Shown here: piece by piece, positions 52,753-62,878 of the stretch
Numbering within the stretch: the first letter of the stretch is position 1
Layout of the letters: the number at the start of each line of letters is the position of its first letter
Assembly: GCA_017854855.1 (NCBI GenBank)
Contig: JAFMGZ010000003.1
Span: forward strand, 62,001-126,000
Direction: 5' to 3'
Source: Sulfitobacter sp.
GTDB taxonomy: Bacteria > Pseudomonadota > Alphaproteobacteria > Rhodobacterales > Rhodobacteraceae
Length of the DNA: 64,000 nt
Program-made: the position numbers and the translations under genes
The notes under the pieces: generated by a model
Told to the model about the DNA's origin: nothing
Seen by the model: the letters and a program-made list of their open reading frames with translations, nothing else
Databases searched by the model: none

Positions 52753-53952
52753 ATGTTTGGACTAGATAAAAAAGACGCAGGGCTGCTGCTGATCGTTGCG
52801 ATCCTGGCGTTGGCCGCCCCCTTCATCCTGAACCCCTTCCCCGAGGGGTCTGCCATGGCGCAGTTCAACGCGGGCTATCCTGACCTGATGCAGCGTCTGG
52901 TGATCTTTGGCATCTTTGCCATCGGTTTCAACATCCTGTTCGGCCTGACCGGCTACCTCAGCTTTGGCCATGCGGCATTTCTGGGTGTGGGTTCCTATGC
53001 CGCGATCTGGATGATGAAGCTGCTGACCATGAACGTGATCCCCGCGATCATCGTTTCCGTGATGATCGCGGGTCTGTTTTCGCTCTTGGTGGGTTGGATC
53101 AGCCTGCGCCGTTCCGGCATCTATTTCTCGATCCTGACGCTGGCCTTTGCCCAGATGTCTTATGCGCTGGCCTATTCGGTTCTGACACCGATCACCGGCG
53201 GTGAGACGGGTCTGCAGCCAAAATACACCGATCCACGCATTCTGGATGGCGCATTGCCGGACGGGCAGATGCCACGGGCCAACCTGTTTGGTCTGGACAT
53301 GAAGGACGGATTTGAATTGGTGATGGGCAATTGGGTATTCACATTCAATGCCGGGTACTACATCGCGGCCGTGGTCATGCTGTTGTCCTTCTATATCTCC
53401 ATCCGCATTTTCCGGTCGCCCTTTGGCATGATGCTGCGGGCAGTAAAATCCAACCAGCAGCGGATGAACTACACCGGCCTGAACACCAAGCCCTATACGC
53501 TTGCGGCCTTTGTCATCTCTGGCATGTATGCCGGTCTGGCAGGCGGTCTGCTGGTGGCGATGGACACGCAGGTGGGTGCAGAGCGGATGTTCTGGACCGC
53601 CTCCGGCGAGGTCGTGCTGATGACGATCCTGGGCGGTGCGGGCACCTTGATTGGGCCGGTACTGGGTGCGGGTTTCATCAAGTACATGGAAAACATCGTC
53701 TCCAAGATCAACAAGACGGTTCTGGAGCAGTGGTTCGCCTTCATGCCCGATGGGATCGAAGACGTCATGGTCGCGCTGGTCTATCCCTTCGTGGGCAAGG
53801 GCTGGCATCTGACACTGGGCCTGCTGTTCATGCTGGTCGTGATCTTCCTGCCCGGTGGCCTTGTTGAAGGCGGCCAGCGTATCGGCAACCTGTTCCGCAG
53901 CAAGAAGGCGAAAGACACATCGCCTGACGGCTCAAAAACACCCGCAGAATGA
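52753..53952 (+). CDS. Branched-chain amino acid type ABC transporter permease (LivM-like)
   Basis: A 399-residue permease with about ten helices. The conserved [40 protein letters not shown] and [20 protein letters not shown] (EAA loop) identify LivM. It pairs with the LivH-like subunit in the inner membrane. The C terminus is a long charged tail ([17 protein letters not shown]). Its stop overlaps an ATG that is not the preferred livG start. Confidence 0.92.
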   Translation: MFGLDKKDAGLLLIVAILALAAPFILNPFPEGSAMAQFNAGYPDLMQRLVIFGIFAIGFNILFGLTGYLSFGHAAFLGVGSYAAIWMMKLLTMNVIPAIIVSVMIAGLFSLLVGWISLRRSGIYFSILTLAFAQMSYALAYSVLTPITGGETGLQPKYTDPRILDGALPDGQMPRANLFGLDMKDGFELVMGNWVFTFNAGYYIAAVVMLLSFYISIRIFRSPFGMMLRAVKSNQQRMNYTGLNTKPYTLAAFVISGMYAGLAGGLLVAMDTQVGAERMFWTASGEVVLMTILGGAGTLIGPVLGAGFIKYMENIVSKINKTVLEQWFAFMPDGIEDVMVALVYPFVGKGWHLTLGLLFMLVVIFLPGGLVEGGQRIGNLFRSKKAKDTSPDGSKTPAE

Positions 53953-53963
53953 GGAAAGACATC

Positions 53964-54728
53964 ATGGCTATTCTTGAAGTTAAAAATGTGGGCAAGCGGT
54001 TCGGCGGTCTTCAGGCGCTGGGGAATGTGAACCTCAGCGTGGCCGAGAATTCGGTTCACGCGATCATCGGGCCGAATGGCGCGGGCAAATCCACCCTGCT
54101 GAACGTGCTGGTGGGCAAGCTGATCCCAGATACCGGATCCGTCATGTTTGACGGCCAGTCGGTGCTAGGGCGCAAACCCTATGAGATCAACCAGATGGGC
54201 ATCAGCCGCGTTTTCCAGACCCCCGAGATCTTTGGCGATCTGACGGTGATGGAAAACATGATGATCCCCTGCTTTGCCAAACGCGACGGCGCGTTTCGCA
54301 TGCATGCCATCGAAAGCGTGGCGCAGGAAAAGGACATCGTCGGCAAGGCGGAAAACATGCTGGAAGAGATGAAGCTGATCGACAAGCGGGGCATGAATGC
54401 GGCCTCCATGTCGCGCGGTGACAAACGCCGGCTGGAGATTGCGATGTGTCTGGCACAGGACCCCCGGTTGTTGTTGCTGGATGAACCCACCGCCGGTATG
54501 GCGCGGGCCGATACCAACAACACCATCGACCTGCTCAAGCAGATCAAGGAAGAGCGCGACATCACCATCGCCATCATCGAGCATGACATGCATGTGGTCT
54601 TTTCCCTGGCAGAGCGGATTACGGTTCTGGCCCAGGGCACACCGCTGGTGGAGGACACGCCCGAGAACATCAAAGGCCATCCAAAGGTCCGCGAAGCCTA
54701 TCTGGGCGAGAGCCAAGACGCCGCATAA
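53964..54728 (+). CDS. Branched-chain amino acid type ABC transporter ATPase (LivG-like)
   Basis: A 254-residue ATPase. Walker A GPNGAGKSTLLN, signature region MSRGDKRRLEIAMCLAQ (the usual SGG is SRG), Walker B LLLLDEPTAGM, H-loop IAIIEHDMHVVF. The signature departs from the LSGGQ consensus but is common in this family. ATG 53964 has GAGGAAA upstream; an in-frame ATG at 53949 overlapping the livM stop is the alternative. Confidence 0.93.
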   Translation: MAILEVKNVGKRFGGLQALGNVNLSVAENSVHAIIGPNGAGKSTLLNVLVGKLIPDTGSVMFDGQSVLGRKPYEINQMGISRVFQTPEIFGDLTVMENMMIPCFAKRDGAFRMHAIESVAQEKDIVGKAENMLEEMKLIDKRGMNAASMSRGDKRRLEIAMCLAQDPRLLLLDEPTAGMARADTNNTIDLLKQIKEERDITIAIIEHDMHVVFSLAERITVLAQGTPLVEDTPENIKGHPKVREAYLGESQDAA

Positions 54729-54740
54729 CGTGGAAATCAC

Positions 54741-54780
54741 CCCACCCTACTGCAATCCGTAGGGCGGGGTTTACCCCGCC
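54741..54780 (+). repeat. GTAGGG-type palindromic repeat between livG and livF
   Basis: Contains CCCTAC, then GTAGGGCGGGG and TTTACCCCGCC. Two overlapping stems are possible: CCCTAC/GTAGGG and GGCGGGG/CCCCGCC. A related copy with the same CGTAGGG-YGGG opening lies at 63140-63163 near clpX, which suggests a dispersed palindromic element. Here it may also adjust livF expression. Confidence 0.6.
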
Positions 54781-54800
54781 GCCGCTACGAGGAAAACAAA

Positions 54801-55553
54801 ATGACAACCCAAACGCTTGAGAAAAACGCAAACCATGCGGCAACCGCCCCGGCTTTTCTGTCGGTCTGGGATCTTGAGGCTTATTACGGCGAAAGCTACA
54901 TCGTCCAGGGCGTGAGCTTTAACGTGCATGAGGGCGAAATCCTGGCCCTGCTCGGCCGAAACGGCGCGGGCAAGACGTCGACCCTGCGCGCCATCGCGCG
55001 GCTTGCTTCGCCAGAGGTGCGCCATGGCGAAATCTGGCTGGACCATCAACCCCTGCACAACATGTCCTCTTACCAGGCGTCGCAAGCAGGGCTTGGCCTG
55101 GTGCCAGAAGACCGCCGCATCATTCCCGGCCTGACCGTTGAGGAAAACCTGAAACTGGCCCAGATCGCCCCGCCGATTGGCTGGTCGCTGGACCGCCTCT
55201 ACACGCTGTTCCCCCGTCTGGGAGAGCGCAAGAGCCAGGAAGGCACCACCCTGTCGGGCGGCGAGCAGCAGATGCTTGCCATCGCCCGCGCCCTTGCCCG
55301 TGACATTAAGGTATTGTTGCTGGATGAACCCTATGAGGGTCTGGCACCGGTGATCGTGGATGAGATCGAAAAGACCCTTGGCATCATCAAGGAACAGGGC
55401 ATCACCACCATTCTGGTTGAACAGAACGCGGTGCGTGCACTGAAACTGGCAGACCGTGCCGTGATCCTGGATACCGGCGGCGTCGTGTTTGACGGCACCG
55501 CGCAAGAGGTGCTGGACAACGCAGAGCTGCGGGCGGAATACCTCGCGATCTGA
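54801..55553 (+). CDS. Branched-chain amino acid type ABC transporter ATPase (LivF-like)
   Basis: A 250-residue ATPase, partner of LivG. Walker A GRNGAGKTSTLRAI, signature TLSGGEQQMLAIARALA, Walker B VLLLDEPYEGLAP, H-loop ILVEQNAVRAL. About 20 residues precede the domain (TTQTLEKNANHAATAPAF). It ends the transporter operon, and a strong terminator lies 30 bases after its stop. Confidence 0.94.
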   Translation: MTTQTLEKNANHAATAPAFLSVWDLEAYYGESYIVQGVSFNVHEGEILALLGRNGAGKTSTLRAIARLASPEVRHGEIWLDHQPLHNMSSYQASQAGLGLVPEDRRIIPGLTVEENLKLAQIAPPIGWSLDRLYTLFPRLGERKSQEGTTLSGGEQQMLAIARALARDIKVLLLDEPYEGLAPVIVDEIEKTLGIIKEQGITTILVEQNAVRALKLADRAVILDTGGVVFDGTAQEVLDNAELRAEYLAI

Positions 55554-55582
55554 CGGCACCTGCCCTTGTTTGCAACCAATCT

Positions 55583-55613
55583 ACAGCGCACCGTCTATCG
55601 GTGCGCTGTTTTT
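55583..55613 (+). terminator. Rho-independent terminator of the ABC transporter operon
   Basis: ACAGCGCACCG / CGGTGCGCTGT, 11-bp perfect stem with a five-base loop and following Ts, after livF. Confidence 0.92.
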
Positions 55614-55670
55614 CGTCAGGCGGCCCGCCGGGTCTGACAAACCCCGCCGCCCCCCTACCGCGCAAAGCTG

Positions 55671-57170
55671 CTACAACAATTTTCGCAATTCCGTCTTGAG
55701 CACTTTGCCGTAGTTGTTTTTGGGCAGCTCGCGCAGACGGATATAGGATTTGGGACGTTTGAACCGGGCGATATTGTCGAGGCAAAGCCGGTCAAGTTCG
55801 GCCTCGGGGGCATCACCCACCACGAATGCGACCACCTCTTCGCCCCAATCGGGATGCGCGCGCCCCACAACCGACACCTCGCGCAGCGCCGCGTGCATCA
55901 GCAGGATTTCCTCTACCTCACGGGGATAGACATTTGACCCGCCGGTGATGATCACATCCTTGCTGCGGTCCTTGAGCGTCAGGTAGCCCGCCGCATCCAG
56001 CGATCCGATATCCCCGGTCATCAACCAGCCATCCTGTAGCGCATTGGCGGTGGCCGAGGGATGACGCCAATAGCCGCGCATGACCGTAGTGCCGCGCACC
56101 ATGATCTCTCCCTCCTGGCCGGGGGGCAAGGGTTGGCCCTCTGGCCCCGCGATCTGCAGCTGCACCGCCGCCTGCGCCCGCCCGACAGAGCCCAGACGGC
56201 TGCGCCAGTCAGGATGGCTGCGGTCACTGACATCATGTCGCGACAGCGCGGTGATCCCCATCGGGCATTCGCCCTGACCGTAGATCTGCACAAAGATCGG
56301 GCCGAACCAAGCAACCGCATCAATGATATCAGCGTTGTACATCGGTCCGCCTGCATAAACGATCGTGCGTAACCCCGCGCCCTTTGCCCCTGCGGCCCTT
56401 GCCCCATCAGTCAGTCGTTTGACCATCGTGGGTGCCGCGAATATATGGGCAGAGCCGAAATGCGCGGCCAGACCAAGGATTTCGTCCACCTCGAACCCAC
56501 CTGAGGGCGGACAGACATGCCGCGCGCCCGCCCGCACATGCATCACGGCATAAAGCCCTGCACCATGGCTCATTGGGGCGGCATAGATGGTGGCATCATC
56601 GGCGCTGACCTGATCCACATCGCTTTGATAACACAGCGCCATGGAGATCATCATACCATGGGTGATCATCACCCCTTTGGGCTGTCCGGTGGTCCCCGAG
56701 GTGTAAAAGAGCCATGCCAGATCATCGCCCTCGCGCGGGGTCACGCAGTGACAAGACCGCCGATAGGCCCGGATATCCGCAAAACCCGCGGCATCCATCA
56801 CGACCAATTCGGGCATCTGCGGCATCTGGTCCAGCGCTTCGGCCAAGGCGGCTTGGGTGAAAACCATAGCACAGTCGGCATTATGCAGGATAAAGGCCGC
56901 TTCCCGGCCATGCAGCTTGGCATTGATCGGCACCGCCACGGCCCCCGTGATCCAGATGCCGTAGAGCACGACAAGGTAATCGGGCACATTCTTGCTATAG
57001 ATACCCACACGGTCGCCGGGTGCGATTCCTTGGTCCTGTAGCCAGGCGGCAAGCCTGCGCGCGCCATCGGCAAACGCCCCGTAATCCGCGACAAGGGTCT
57101 GTCCGTGGTACAAAGCGGGCGCTTGGGGGCGATGTGCGGCGGCTGCAATCAACCAATGGGCAAGGTTCAT
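55671..57170 (-). CDS. Acyl-CoA synthetase (AMP-forming) of unknown substrate
   Basis: A 499-residue ligase that activates a carboxylic acid through an acyl-AMP to acyl-CoA. ANL motifs: P-loop-like LFYTSGTTGQPKGVMI, A5 YGQGECPMG, A7 GWLMTGDIGSLD, A8 KDRSKDVIITGGSNVYPREV and the C-terminal catalytic lysine in PKNNYGKVLKTEL. Convergent with the transporter operon, with a terminator between. Its placement beside a ScfR-type regulator and an ABC importer suggests activation of the imported carboxylate. ATG 57170 follows GGAGGAGA. Confidence 0.9.
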   Translation of the reverse strand: MNLAHWLIAAAAHRPQAPALYHGQTLVADYGAFADGARRLAAWLQDQGIAPGDRVGIYSKNVPDYLVVLYGIWITGAVAVPINAKLHGREAAFILHNADCAMVFTQAALAEALDQMPQMPELVVMDAAGFADIRAYRRSCHCVTPREGDDLAWLFYTSGTTGQPKGVMITHGMMISMALCYQSDVDQVSADDATIYAAPMSHGAGLYAVMHVRAGARHVCPPSGGFEVDEILGLAAHFGSAHIFAAPTMVKRLTDGARAAGAKGAGLRTIVYAGGPMYNADIIDAVAWFGPIFVQIYGQGECPMGITALSRHDVSDRSHPDWRSRLGSVGRAQAAVQLQIAGPEGQPLPPGQEGEIMVRGTTVMRGYWRHPSATANALQDGWLMTGDIGSLDAAGYLTLKDRSKDVIITGGSNVYPREVEEILLMHAALREVSVVGRAHPDWGEEVVAFVVGDAPEAELDRLCLDNIARFKRPKSYIRLRELPKNNYGKVLKTELRKLL

Positions 57171-57314
57171 CTTGGGTCTCCTCCGACGGGCAGCATGCCT
57201 GCCGCTTCAGCCAGAAACAACTGGCGGCTTTTCATGCCAAGACCCTTGGCCTATAAGCGACCATGACGTCACGGCAAATAGATCGGCCGGACCAAGGGAC
57301 ATGTTGAGGACTTT

Positions 57315-57824
57315 ATGACTAAAAATACCCATGACGCGGATGTAGCCTTCATCCGGGCACTTGCAGAATTGCTCAACGAAAATGATCTGACGGAATTGCA
57401 GGTCAAGCGCGATTATGCCGAGGATGACAGCCTGAACGTGCGTGTCAGCCGCAAGCCGCCACAGCAAATCATGGCCCCTGCGGCGCAGATGCAGGCGGCA
57501 ATGCCACAGATGCAGGCCCCTGCCGCCGCAATGGCCCCCGCAGCCACCGCCGCTGCGGCACCAGCCGCTGCCGAAGATCCCGCCAGCCACCCCGGTGCGG
57601 TTACATCGCCCATGGTGGGCACGATCTATATGCAGGCCGAACCCGGTTCACCGCCGTTCATTTCCGTCGGGGCCACCGTCAGCGAAGGCGACACCTTGCT
57701 GATCGTTGAGGCCATGAAGACCATGAACCATATCCCTGCGCCGCGCTCTGGCATGATCAAGCGGGTGCTGGTCGGCGACGGCGACGCCGTGGAGTTTGGC
57801 GCACCGCTGGTCATCATCGAATAA
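57315..57824 (+). CDS. accB: Biotin carboxyl carrier protein of acetyl-CoA carboxylase
   Basis: A 169-residue carrier. The N-terminal helix ([20 protein letters not shown]) is followed by an Ala/Pro/Met-rich linker (about 48-92), then the biotinyl domain (94-169) with the biotinylated Lys135 in [13 protein letters not shown] and [17 protein letters not shown]. It carries CO2 from AccC to the transferase for malonyl-CoA synthesis. Divergent from the acyl-CoA synthetase; accC follows after 10 bases. Confidence 0.96.
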   Translation: MTKNTHDADVAFIRALAELLNENDLTELQVKRDYAEDDSLNVRVSRKPPQQIMAPAAQMQAAMPQMQAPAAAMAPAATAAAAPAAAEDPASHPGAVTSPMVGTIYMQAEPGSPPFISVGATVSEGDTLLIVEAMKTMNHIPAPRSGMIKRVLVGDGDAVEFGAPLVIIE

Positions 57825-57834
57825 GGGATTGGCA

Positions 57835-59187
57835 ATGTTCAACAAAATTCTTGTTGCCAATCGGGGCGAGATTGCCCTGAGAGTCATCCGTGCCGCACGC
57901 GAAATGGGCATCCAATCCGTTGCCGTGCATTCGACCGCTGATAGCGATGCCATGCATGTGCGTATGGCAGACGAATCTGTCTGCGTCGGGCCGCCTTCCT
58001 CCACGCAGTCCTACCTGTCGATTCCGGCGATCATTGCCGCCTGCGAGATTACCGGCGCAGAGGCGATTCACCCCGGCTATGGTTTCCTGTCAGAGAATGC
58101 CGCGTTCGTTCAGGTGGTCCAGGACCACGGATTGACCTTTATCGGCCCCACAGCCGAACATATCCGCGTGATGGGCGACAAGATCACCGCCAAGGACACG
58201 ATGAAAAAGCTGGGCGTGCCTTGCGTTCCCGGCTCTCAGGGTGGTGTGGCCACGCTGGAAGAAGCAAAGGCCCTGGGCGAAGAAATCGGTTATCCAGTGA
58301 TCATCAAGGCCACCGCCGGTGGTGGTGGCAAGGGCATGAAGGTCGCGGCCACCGCAAAGGACATGGAACGCGCGTTTCAGACCGCCCGCGCCGAAGGCAA
58401 ATCAAATTTCGGCAATGATGAAGTCTATATCGAAAAATATCTGACCACGCCGCGCCACATCGAAATACAGGTCTTTGGCGATGGCAAAGGCCGCGCCGTG
58501 CATCTGGGCGAACGTGACTGTTCGCTGCAGCGCCGGCATCAGAAGGTCTTTGAAGAGGCCCCCGGCCCCGCCATCACCGCCGAGGAACGCGCCCGCATTG
58601 GCAAAGTCTGTGCCGACGCCATGGCTGACATCAAATACATCGGCGCGGGCACGATCGAGTTCCTGTATGAAAACGGGGAATTCTATTTCATCGAAATGAA
58701 CACCCGCCTGCAGGTGGAACATCCCGTGACCGAAGCCATCTTTGGCGTCGATCTGGTGCGCGAACAGATCCGGGTCGCTGGTGGCATGGACATGTCCTTT
58801 GTGCAGGAGGACCTCAAGATCAACGGCCACGCCATCGAGGTGCGGATCAACGCGGAAAAACTGCCGAACTTCACGCCCTGCCCGGGCCGGATCACGCAGT
58901 ATCATGCCCCCGGTGGATTGGGTGTGCGCATGGACAGCGCGTTGTATGATGGCTATTCGATCCCGCCTTATTACGACAGTCTGATCGGCAAGCTGATTGT
59001 CCACGGCCGCGACCGACCAGAGGCGCTGGCAAGGCTCAATCGCGCATTGGGCGAGCTGATCGTGGATGGTGTGGACACCACCTTGCCCCTGTTCCACGCG
59101 CTGTTGGCAGAAGAACACATCCAGACCGGTGACTATAACATTCACTGGCTGGAACATTGGCTGGAACACAAGACCCCGGATGCCTGA
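57835..59187 (+). CDS. accC: Biotin carboxylase subunit of acetyl-CoA carboxylase
   Basis: A 450-residue ATP-grasp enzyme that carboxylates AccB-biotin. Motifs: [38 protein letters not shown] loop [47 protein letters not shown]. The C-terminal part continues with [20 protein letters not shown]. The frame is open upstream through accB's end; ATG 57835 (MFNKIL) is the family start and has GGGATTGGC before it. aat follows after 6 bases, making an accB-accC-aat operon. Confidence 0.96.
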   Translation: MFNKILVANRGEIALRVIRAAREMGIQSVAVHSTADSDAMHVRMADESVCVGPPSSTQSYLSIPAIIAACEITGAEAIHPGYGFLSENAAFVQVVQDHGLTFIGPTAEHIRVMGDKITAKDTMKKLGVPCVPGSQGGVATLEEAKALGEEIGYPVIIKATAGGGGKGMKVAATAKDMERAFQTARAEGKSNFGNDEVYIEKYLTTPRHIEIQVFGDGKGRAVHLGERDCSLQRRHQKVFEEAPGPAITAEERARIGKVCADAMADIKYIGAGTIEFLYENGEFYFIEMNTRLQVEHPVTEAIFGVDLVREQIRVAGGMDMSFVQEDLKINGHAIEVRINAEKLPNFTPCPGRITQYHAPGGLGVRMDSALYDGYSIPPYYDSLIGKLIVHGRDRPEALARLNRALGELIVDGVDTTLPLFHALLAEEHIQTGDYNIHWLEHWLEHKTPDA

Positions 59188-59193
59188 CGGCCC

Positions 59194-59829
59194 ATGTCAG
59201 AGCTGACACCGGAACTGCTGTTGCACGGATATTCCATCGGAATATTCCCAATGGCCGAAAACCGGGACGACCCAGAGATTTTCTGGGTCGACCCGAAACG
59301 CCGGGGCATCTTTCCCTTGGATGGGTTTCACATCTCGCGGTCCTTGGCCCGGGCGATGCGCCAAAGCCGGTTTGAAGTGACGATAAACCACGATTTCAAC
59401 GGCGTGGTCGCCGCCTGTGCCGACCGCACAGACACCTGGATAAACGCCGAAATAGCCCAACTTTACAGTGGCTTGCATGATATGGGCCATGCCCATTCGC
59501 TTGAACTATGGGAAGAGGACGCGCTGGTGGGCGGCGTTTACGGCGTGACCCTGGGTGCGGCCTTCTTTGGCGAAAGCATGTTTTCACGCAGAACCAACGC
59601 CTCAAAGATGGCGCTTGCGGCCTTGGTAGAACGCCTGAACCGCGCGGGCTTTACCCTGTTTGACACACAGTTTCTCACCGACCATCTGGCGTCATTGGGG
59701 GCGGTTGAAATCAGCCGCCGCACCTATCACAGGCGCCTGGATCAGGCAAAAACCCAAAGCGCAGACTTTACCGCAGCTGACATCCTGCCGCTTTACGAGG
59801 TGGTGCAGCGAATGACCCATACATCATAG
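59194..59829 (+). CDS. aat: Leucyl/phenylalanyl-tRNA-protein transferase
   Basis: A 211-residue enzyme that adds Leu or Phe from tRNA to basic N termini, marking proteins for ClpS/ClpAP (N-degron pathway). Signatures: [76 protein letters not shown] and [17 protein letters not shown]. Its 3' end overlaps the convergent DUF2155 gene by 37 bases. Confidence 0.95.
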   Translation: MSELTPELLLHGYSIGIFPMAENRDDPEIFWVDPKRRGIFPLDGFHISRSLARAMRQSRFEVTINHDFNGVVAACADRTDTWINAEIAQLYSGLHDMGHAHSLELWEEDALVGGVYGVTLGAAFFGESMFSRRTNASKMALAALVERLNRAGFTLFDTQFLTDHLASLGAVEISRRTYHRRLDQAKTQSADFTAADILPLYEVVQRMTHTS

Positions 59830-60146
59830 CGGCGATGCTCAAGCGATGAGAGCGCCGGGGAAGACGCAATCATCCATCCCGAGAAAAGCGTCCCGGGTTT
59901 GCCTGTCTCGGAAATTTCCAGATTGGCAAAGGCGTTACCAGCAGGATTGCCCGCAGGATAACGGCATTCCTTCATCACGACCTGCAAAGCGCCTACCGTT
60001 TCGCCCTGCCCAACACGCATTTCTATGTCAAAGGCCTGGCCAGAGGTCTTGTCCAGGGCGCGCAGGATGCCCCCCGGCCCATTCACGACCTCCTGTGCTG
60101 CCACAGGTGCTGCCATCAGACCAAGTACAGATATAAGTTTCCACAT
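59793..60146 (-). CDS. DUF2155 domain-containing exported protein
   Basis: A 117-residue protein with a signal peptide ([18 protein letters not shown]) followed by a DUF2155-type domain: [55 protein letters not shown] and IRCT. The two cysteines may form a disulfide. Function unknown. The frame extends 35 codons upstream into low-quality sequence; ATG 60146 gives the secretion signal. It lies 25 bases after the NDUFA12 stop and was probably cotranscribed with it. Confidence 0.82.
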   Translation of the reverse strand: MWKLISVLGLMAAPVAAQEVVNGPGGILRALDKTSGQAFDIEMRVGQGETVGALQVVMKECRYPAGNPAGNAFANLEISETGKPGTLFSGWMIASSPALSSLEHRRYDVWVIRCTTS

Positions 60147-60171
60147 CGACGGCACCCAGCTGCCCTTTGGC

Positions 60172-60555
60172 TTACTCAGGGGTCCAGGCCTCATAATCGG
60201 AGCGTTCCTTGGGCGATTTCTGACGGATGGAACCTGCAGGCGCATAGGCAAGCATGGTTCCGGTCAGGTTTTCGACATGGGGCTTTTCCCAGGACTTATG
60301 GACCAGCGGCTTTTCGGTCGGCGGCTCATTCCAGGTGCGGTGCAGCCAGCCATGCCAGTCCGGGCTGACCCGGCTTGCTTCCATGTCGCCGTTGTAGATG
60401 ACCCAGCGTTTGCTGTCATCGGCATTGTGGTAATAGATATTGCCCTGATCGTCCTGGCCGACCTTGACGCCCTTGCGCCAGGTGAAAAACTGGGTGTTCA
60501 GGGTTTGCCCGTCCCACCATGTCAATGCCCGGAAAATTGTGTTCAGAATGCCCAT
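60172..60555 (-). CDS. NADH:ubiquinone oxidoreductase accessory subunit NDUFA12 family
   Basis: A 127-residue complex I accessory subunit, present in alphaproteobacteria and mitochondria. Family features: [52 protein letters not shown] and [17 protein letters not shown]. It binds the matrix-arm surface of the complex. Encoded away from a nuo operon as is usual for this gene, next to DUF2155 and aat. Confidence 0.93.
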   Translation of the reverse strand: MGILNTIFRALTWWDGQTLNTQFFTWRKGVKVGQDDQGNIYYHNADDSKRWVIYNGDMEASRVSPDWHGWLHRTWNEPPTEKPLVHKSWEKPHVENLTGTMLAYAPAGSIRQKSPKERSDYEAWTPE

Positions 60556-60735
60556 GATGCTCTCCGCTCTCGCTTGGCCCGGTTATGCACCAAGCGGTGC
60601 GGCACGTCCAGCACCCATCCGACCTTGACAGGTGTTGCGGCAAAGACTCGACCCTTGGCCGAGGCCAAAACGCAGCCGCAAAGCGCTTGGCCTGCAAACC
60701 CCTGGCCAGTAGTGTTTCCAAAACGGAGACAACCG

Positions 60736-62502
60736 ATGGCAGACACCCACGATTTCCCCCCATTTGTGGCAGAATGCCATGGGGTCAAACTTCCTGACAG
60801 CCCCTTGCTGAACCCCACGCGGATCGCCCGGATCAATGCGGCGCGCTATGAGGGGCAGGAAATCGCCGGCGCGCTGAATGTCGTGCAACCCGGCGACCGC
60901 GTGCTGGAACTGGGTGTGGGAACGGGTCTGGTCGGGGCGATCGTGGCCCATAATGCAAAACCTGAAAAGGTGATGTCCTTTGAGGCCAACCCCGCGCTGA
61001 TTGAACATATTAACGCGCTCTATCGGTTCAACCACCTTGAAGACAGGATGGAGGTCAACAACGCCTTGCTGGTCAGCGACCCCAAGGCCCCCAAATCATT
61101 GGTGTTTCACGTCCGCAGTTCGTTTCTGGGATCTTCGCTGATTGATACCGATACCCGCGCCACCACCCCCATCGACGTGCCAACCCGGCAATACGCCCAA
61201 GTGCACCAGGACTTCAGACCGGATGTCCTGCTGATCGACATCGAAGGGGGGGAATTGGAGTTTCTGCGCCATGCCTCCCTCAAGGGTGTCCGGGCCATCG
61301 TGATTGAGTTCCACCCAGATGCCTATGGCAAGGAAGGAATGCGCGAATGCAAGTCCATCCTCGAAAAGGCAGGCTTTACCAAGGTGCCGGAACATTGCAC
61401 CCGCCATGTCTGGACCTGCACCTTTACCCCGATGGTACAGGCCCCGGTCCCGGATCGCGGCTGGTCACGTCAGGTGAATGTGCTGAAAAATGCCTGTGTC
61501 GTGCCGCCCGCTGAAACCGGTTTTGTCCAGCAAGCCGGTGTGCTGGATGCCGCGGGCACCTATCAGGCCAGCGGCGCATTATGGCGCAATGGCAGGGCCC
61601 TGACCACCGCGCCACAGACCCCGCCGGACGATCTGCCACTGCGCAAGGGCACATGGCTCTGGGGGGGCGTATTGTGGATGCATTTCGGCCATTTCCTGGT
61701 CGAGAGCATGGCTCGCCTCTGGGCGCTTGACCATCTCGAACATGACATCGACGGCATTCTCTTTGTCCCCAAACGCCCCCGCAACAAGGATGAGGTGATT
61801 GATTTCCAGCGGCATCTGGTCGCGGCCATGGGCACACAGGCCCCCATCGTTTCTGTGACCGAACCCGAGCGGGTGGAGCGCCTGATCCTGCCCGGACAGG
61901 GTTTTGGGCTGGGTTCCATGATCACCGGCACGCCCGAATTCCGCGCGGCTGTCGCGGGCCGCTTTGCCAAGGAAATCCCCGCCCAAGGACCCGAAAAAAT
62001 CTACATCAGCCGCAGCAGGCTGCCCTCAGGGCGCGGCACATTGATCGGCGAGACGGAACTGGAAGCGCATCTGCAAACCGAAGGCTATACGATCTACCAC
62101 CCGGAAAAACACGACATTCACCACCAAATCGCAACCTATAAGGCCGCCAAAAGCATCATCGCCGCCGAAGGCTCCGCGCTGCATCTGGTCGGTATGGTCA
62201 GTGATGGCACAAGCGATGTGGCGATGATCGTGCGCCGCCCCTCAGGGGCCACGCGCAATATCGAAATCCACCTTGAGGCCTTTTCCGGCAGCGCCTGCAC
62301 ATCGGTCACGGCGCTGAAACGATCCTGGAAACCGCTTGGCAAAGCCAAGCCGCGCAACTGGATGGGCGAGCTGGACATGCCTGCCCTCCAGACAGCGCTT
62401 GCCGCAGCCGGGTTTGTCACATCCGGTGGCCCGCAATGGCCCCCGCTGGACGCAGCCACCGTTCAGGACCGGCTGGGCGATCGTTTCGAACAAGTCGCCT
62501 GA
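60736..62502 (+). CDS. FkbM family methyltransferase fused to a GT61/DUF563 glycosyltransferase
   Basis: A 588-residue two-domain protein. Residues about 40-230 are an S-adenosylmethionine methyltransferase of the FkbM type: VLELGVGTGLVGAIVA (SAM motif I), VMSFEANPALIEHIN, DVLLIDIEGGELEFLRHA and AIVIEFHPDAYGKEG. Residues about 300-530 are a GT61-like domain: MHFGHFLVESMARLWAL, KIYISRSRLPSGRGTLIGET and AAKSIIAAEGSALHLVGMV. Likely modifies a surface polysaccharide or similar glycan; this is inference. The open frame runs far upstream; ATG 60736 with GGAG is used. Confidence 0.88.
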   Translation: MADTHDFPPFVAECHGVKLPDSPLLNPTRIARINAARYEGQEIAGALNVVQPGDRVLELGVGTGLVGAIVAHNAKPEKVMSFEANPALIEHINALYRFNHLEDRMEVNNALLVSDPKAPKSLVFHVRSSFLGSSLIDTDTRATTPIDVPTRQYAQVHQDFRPDVLLIDIEGGELEFLRHASLKGVRAIVIEFHPDAYGKEGMRECKSILEKAGFTKVPEHCTRHVWTCTFTPMVQAPVPDRGWSRQVNVLKNACVVPPAETGFVQQAGVLDAAGTYQASGALWRNGRALTTAPQTPPDDLPLRKGTWLWGGVLWMHFGHFLVESMARLWALDHLEHDIDGILFVPKRPRNKDEVIDFQRHLVAAMGTQAPIVSVTEPERVERLILPGQGFGLGSMITGTPEFRAAVAGRFAKEIPAQGPEKIYISRSRLPSGRGTLIGETELEAHLQTEGYTIYHPEKHDIHHQIATYKAAKSIIAAEGSALHLVGMVSDGTSDVAMIVRRPSGATRNIEIHLEAFSGSACTSVTALKRSWKPLGKAKPRNWMGELDMPALQTALAAAGFVTSGGPQWPPLDAATVQDRLGDRFEQVA

Positions 62503-62515
62503 ACAACCGCGCGCC

Positions 62516-62878
62516 TCAATCCGGCAACAGTGCCGTAACCTCGATCTCAATGCGGTATTTTGGATCAATCAAACCACATTCGATCATCGTCGCCGCTGGT
62601 GGGGTGGCCCCGAATGTCTTGGCCAGAACAGGCCAGCAGGGTTCAAACTCCGCCCGGTCCGGCAGCATATAGGTCACCCGCACCACATCCGCGAACCCCG
62701 CTCCCGCCTCACGCAGCGCCTGCCCGATGATGTCCAGCGCGCTCTCACATTGGCTGACCACATCATCCCCCTGCCCCACGGTGCCGGCCACATGGACAAA
62801 ACCACCCGCGACAACCGCCCGGCAATAGCCAATCTTCGCCTCAAATGCACCGCCTGAATGTATCCGCCTGATCGACAT
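62516..62878 (-). CDS. RidA family protein (YjgF/YER057c/UK114)
   Basis: A 120-residue RidA-like protein: FEAKIGYCRAVVAGGFVHVAG, QCESALDIIGQALREAGAGF, ADVVRVTYMLPD and ECGLIDPKYRIEIEVTALL. RidA enzymes hydrolyse reactive enamine/imine intermediates; the catalytic arginine is likely in KYRIEIEV. Convergent with the FkbM-GT61 gene (14 bases between stops). The region 62879-63168 upstream holds a terminator and a palindromic repeat but no gene. Confidence 0.9.
   Translation of the reverse strand: MSIRRIHSGGAFEAKIGYCRAVVAGGFVHVAGTVGQGDDVVSQCESALDIIGQALREAGAGFADVVRVTYMLPDRAEFEPCWPVLAKTFGATPPAATMIECGLIDPKYRIEIEVTALLPD

Noticed and set aside
51651-52868. A 405-codon minus-strand frame opposite livH
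   Set aside because: Antisense to a well-supported permease; the charged His/Asp/Gln-rich translation is the mirror of membrane-helix codons.
60025-60735. N-terminal extension of the FkbM-GT61 frame
   Set aside because: It overlaps DUF2155 and NDUFA12 on the other strand, and the methyltransferase domain starts properly from ATG 60736.
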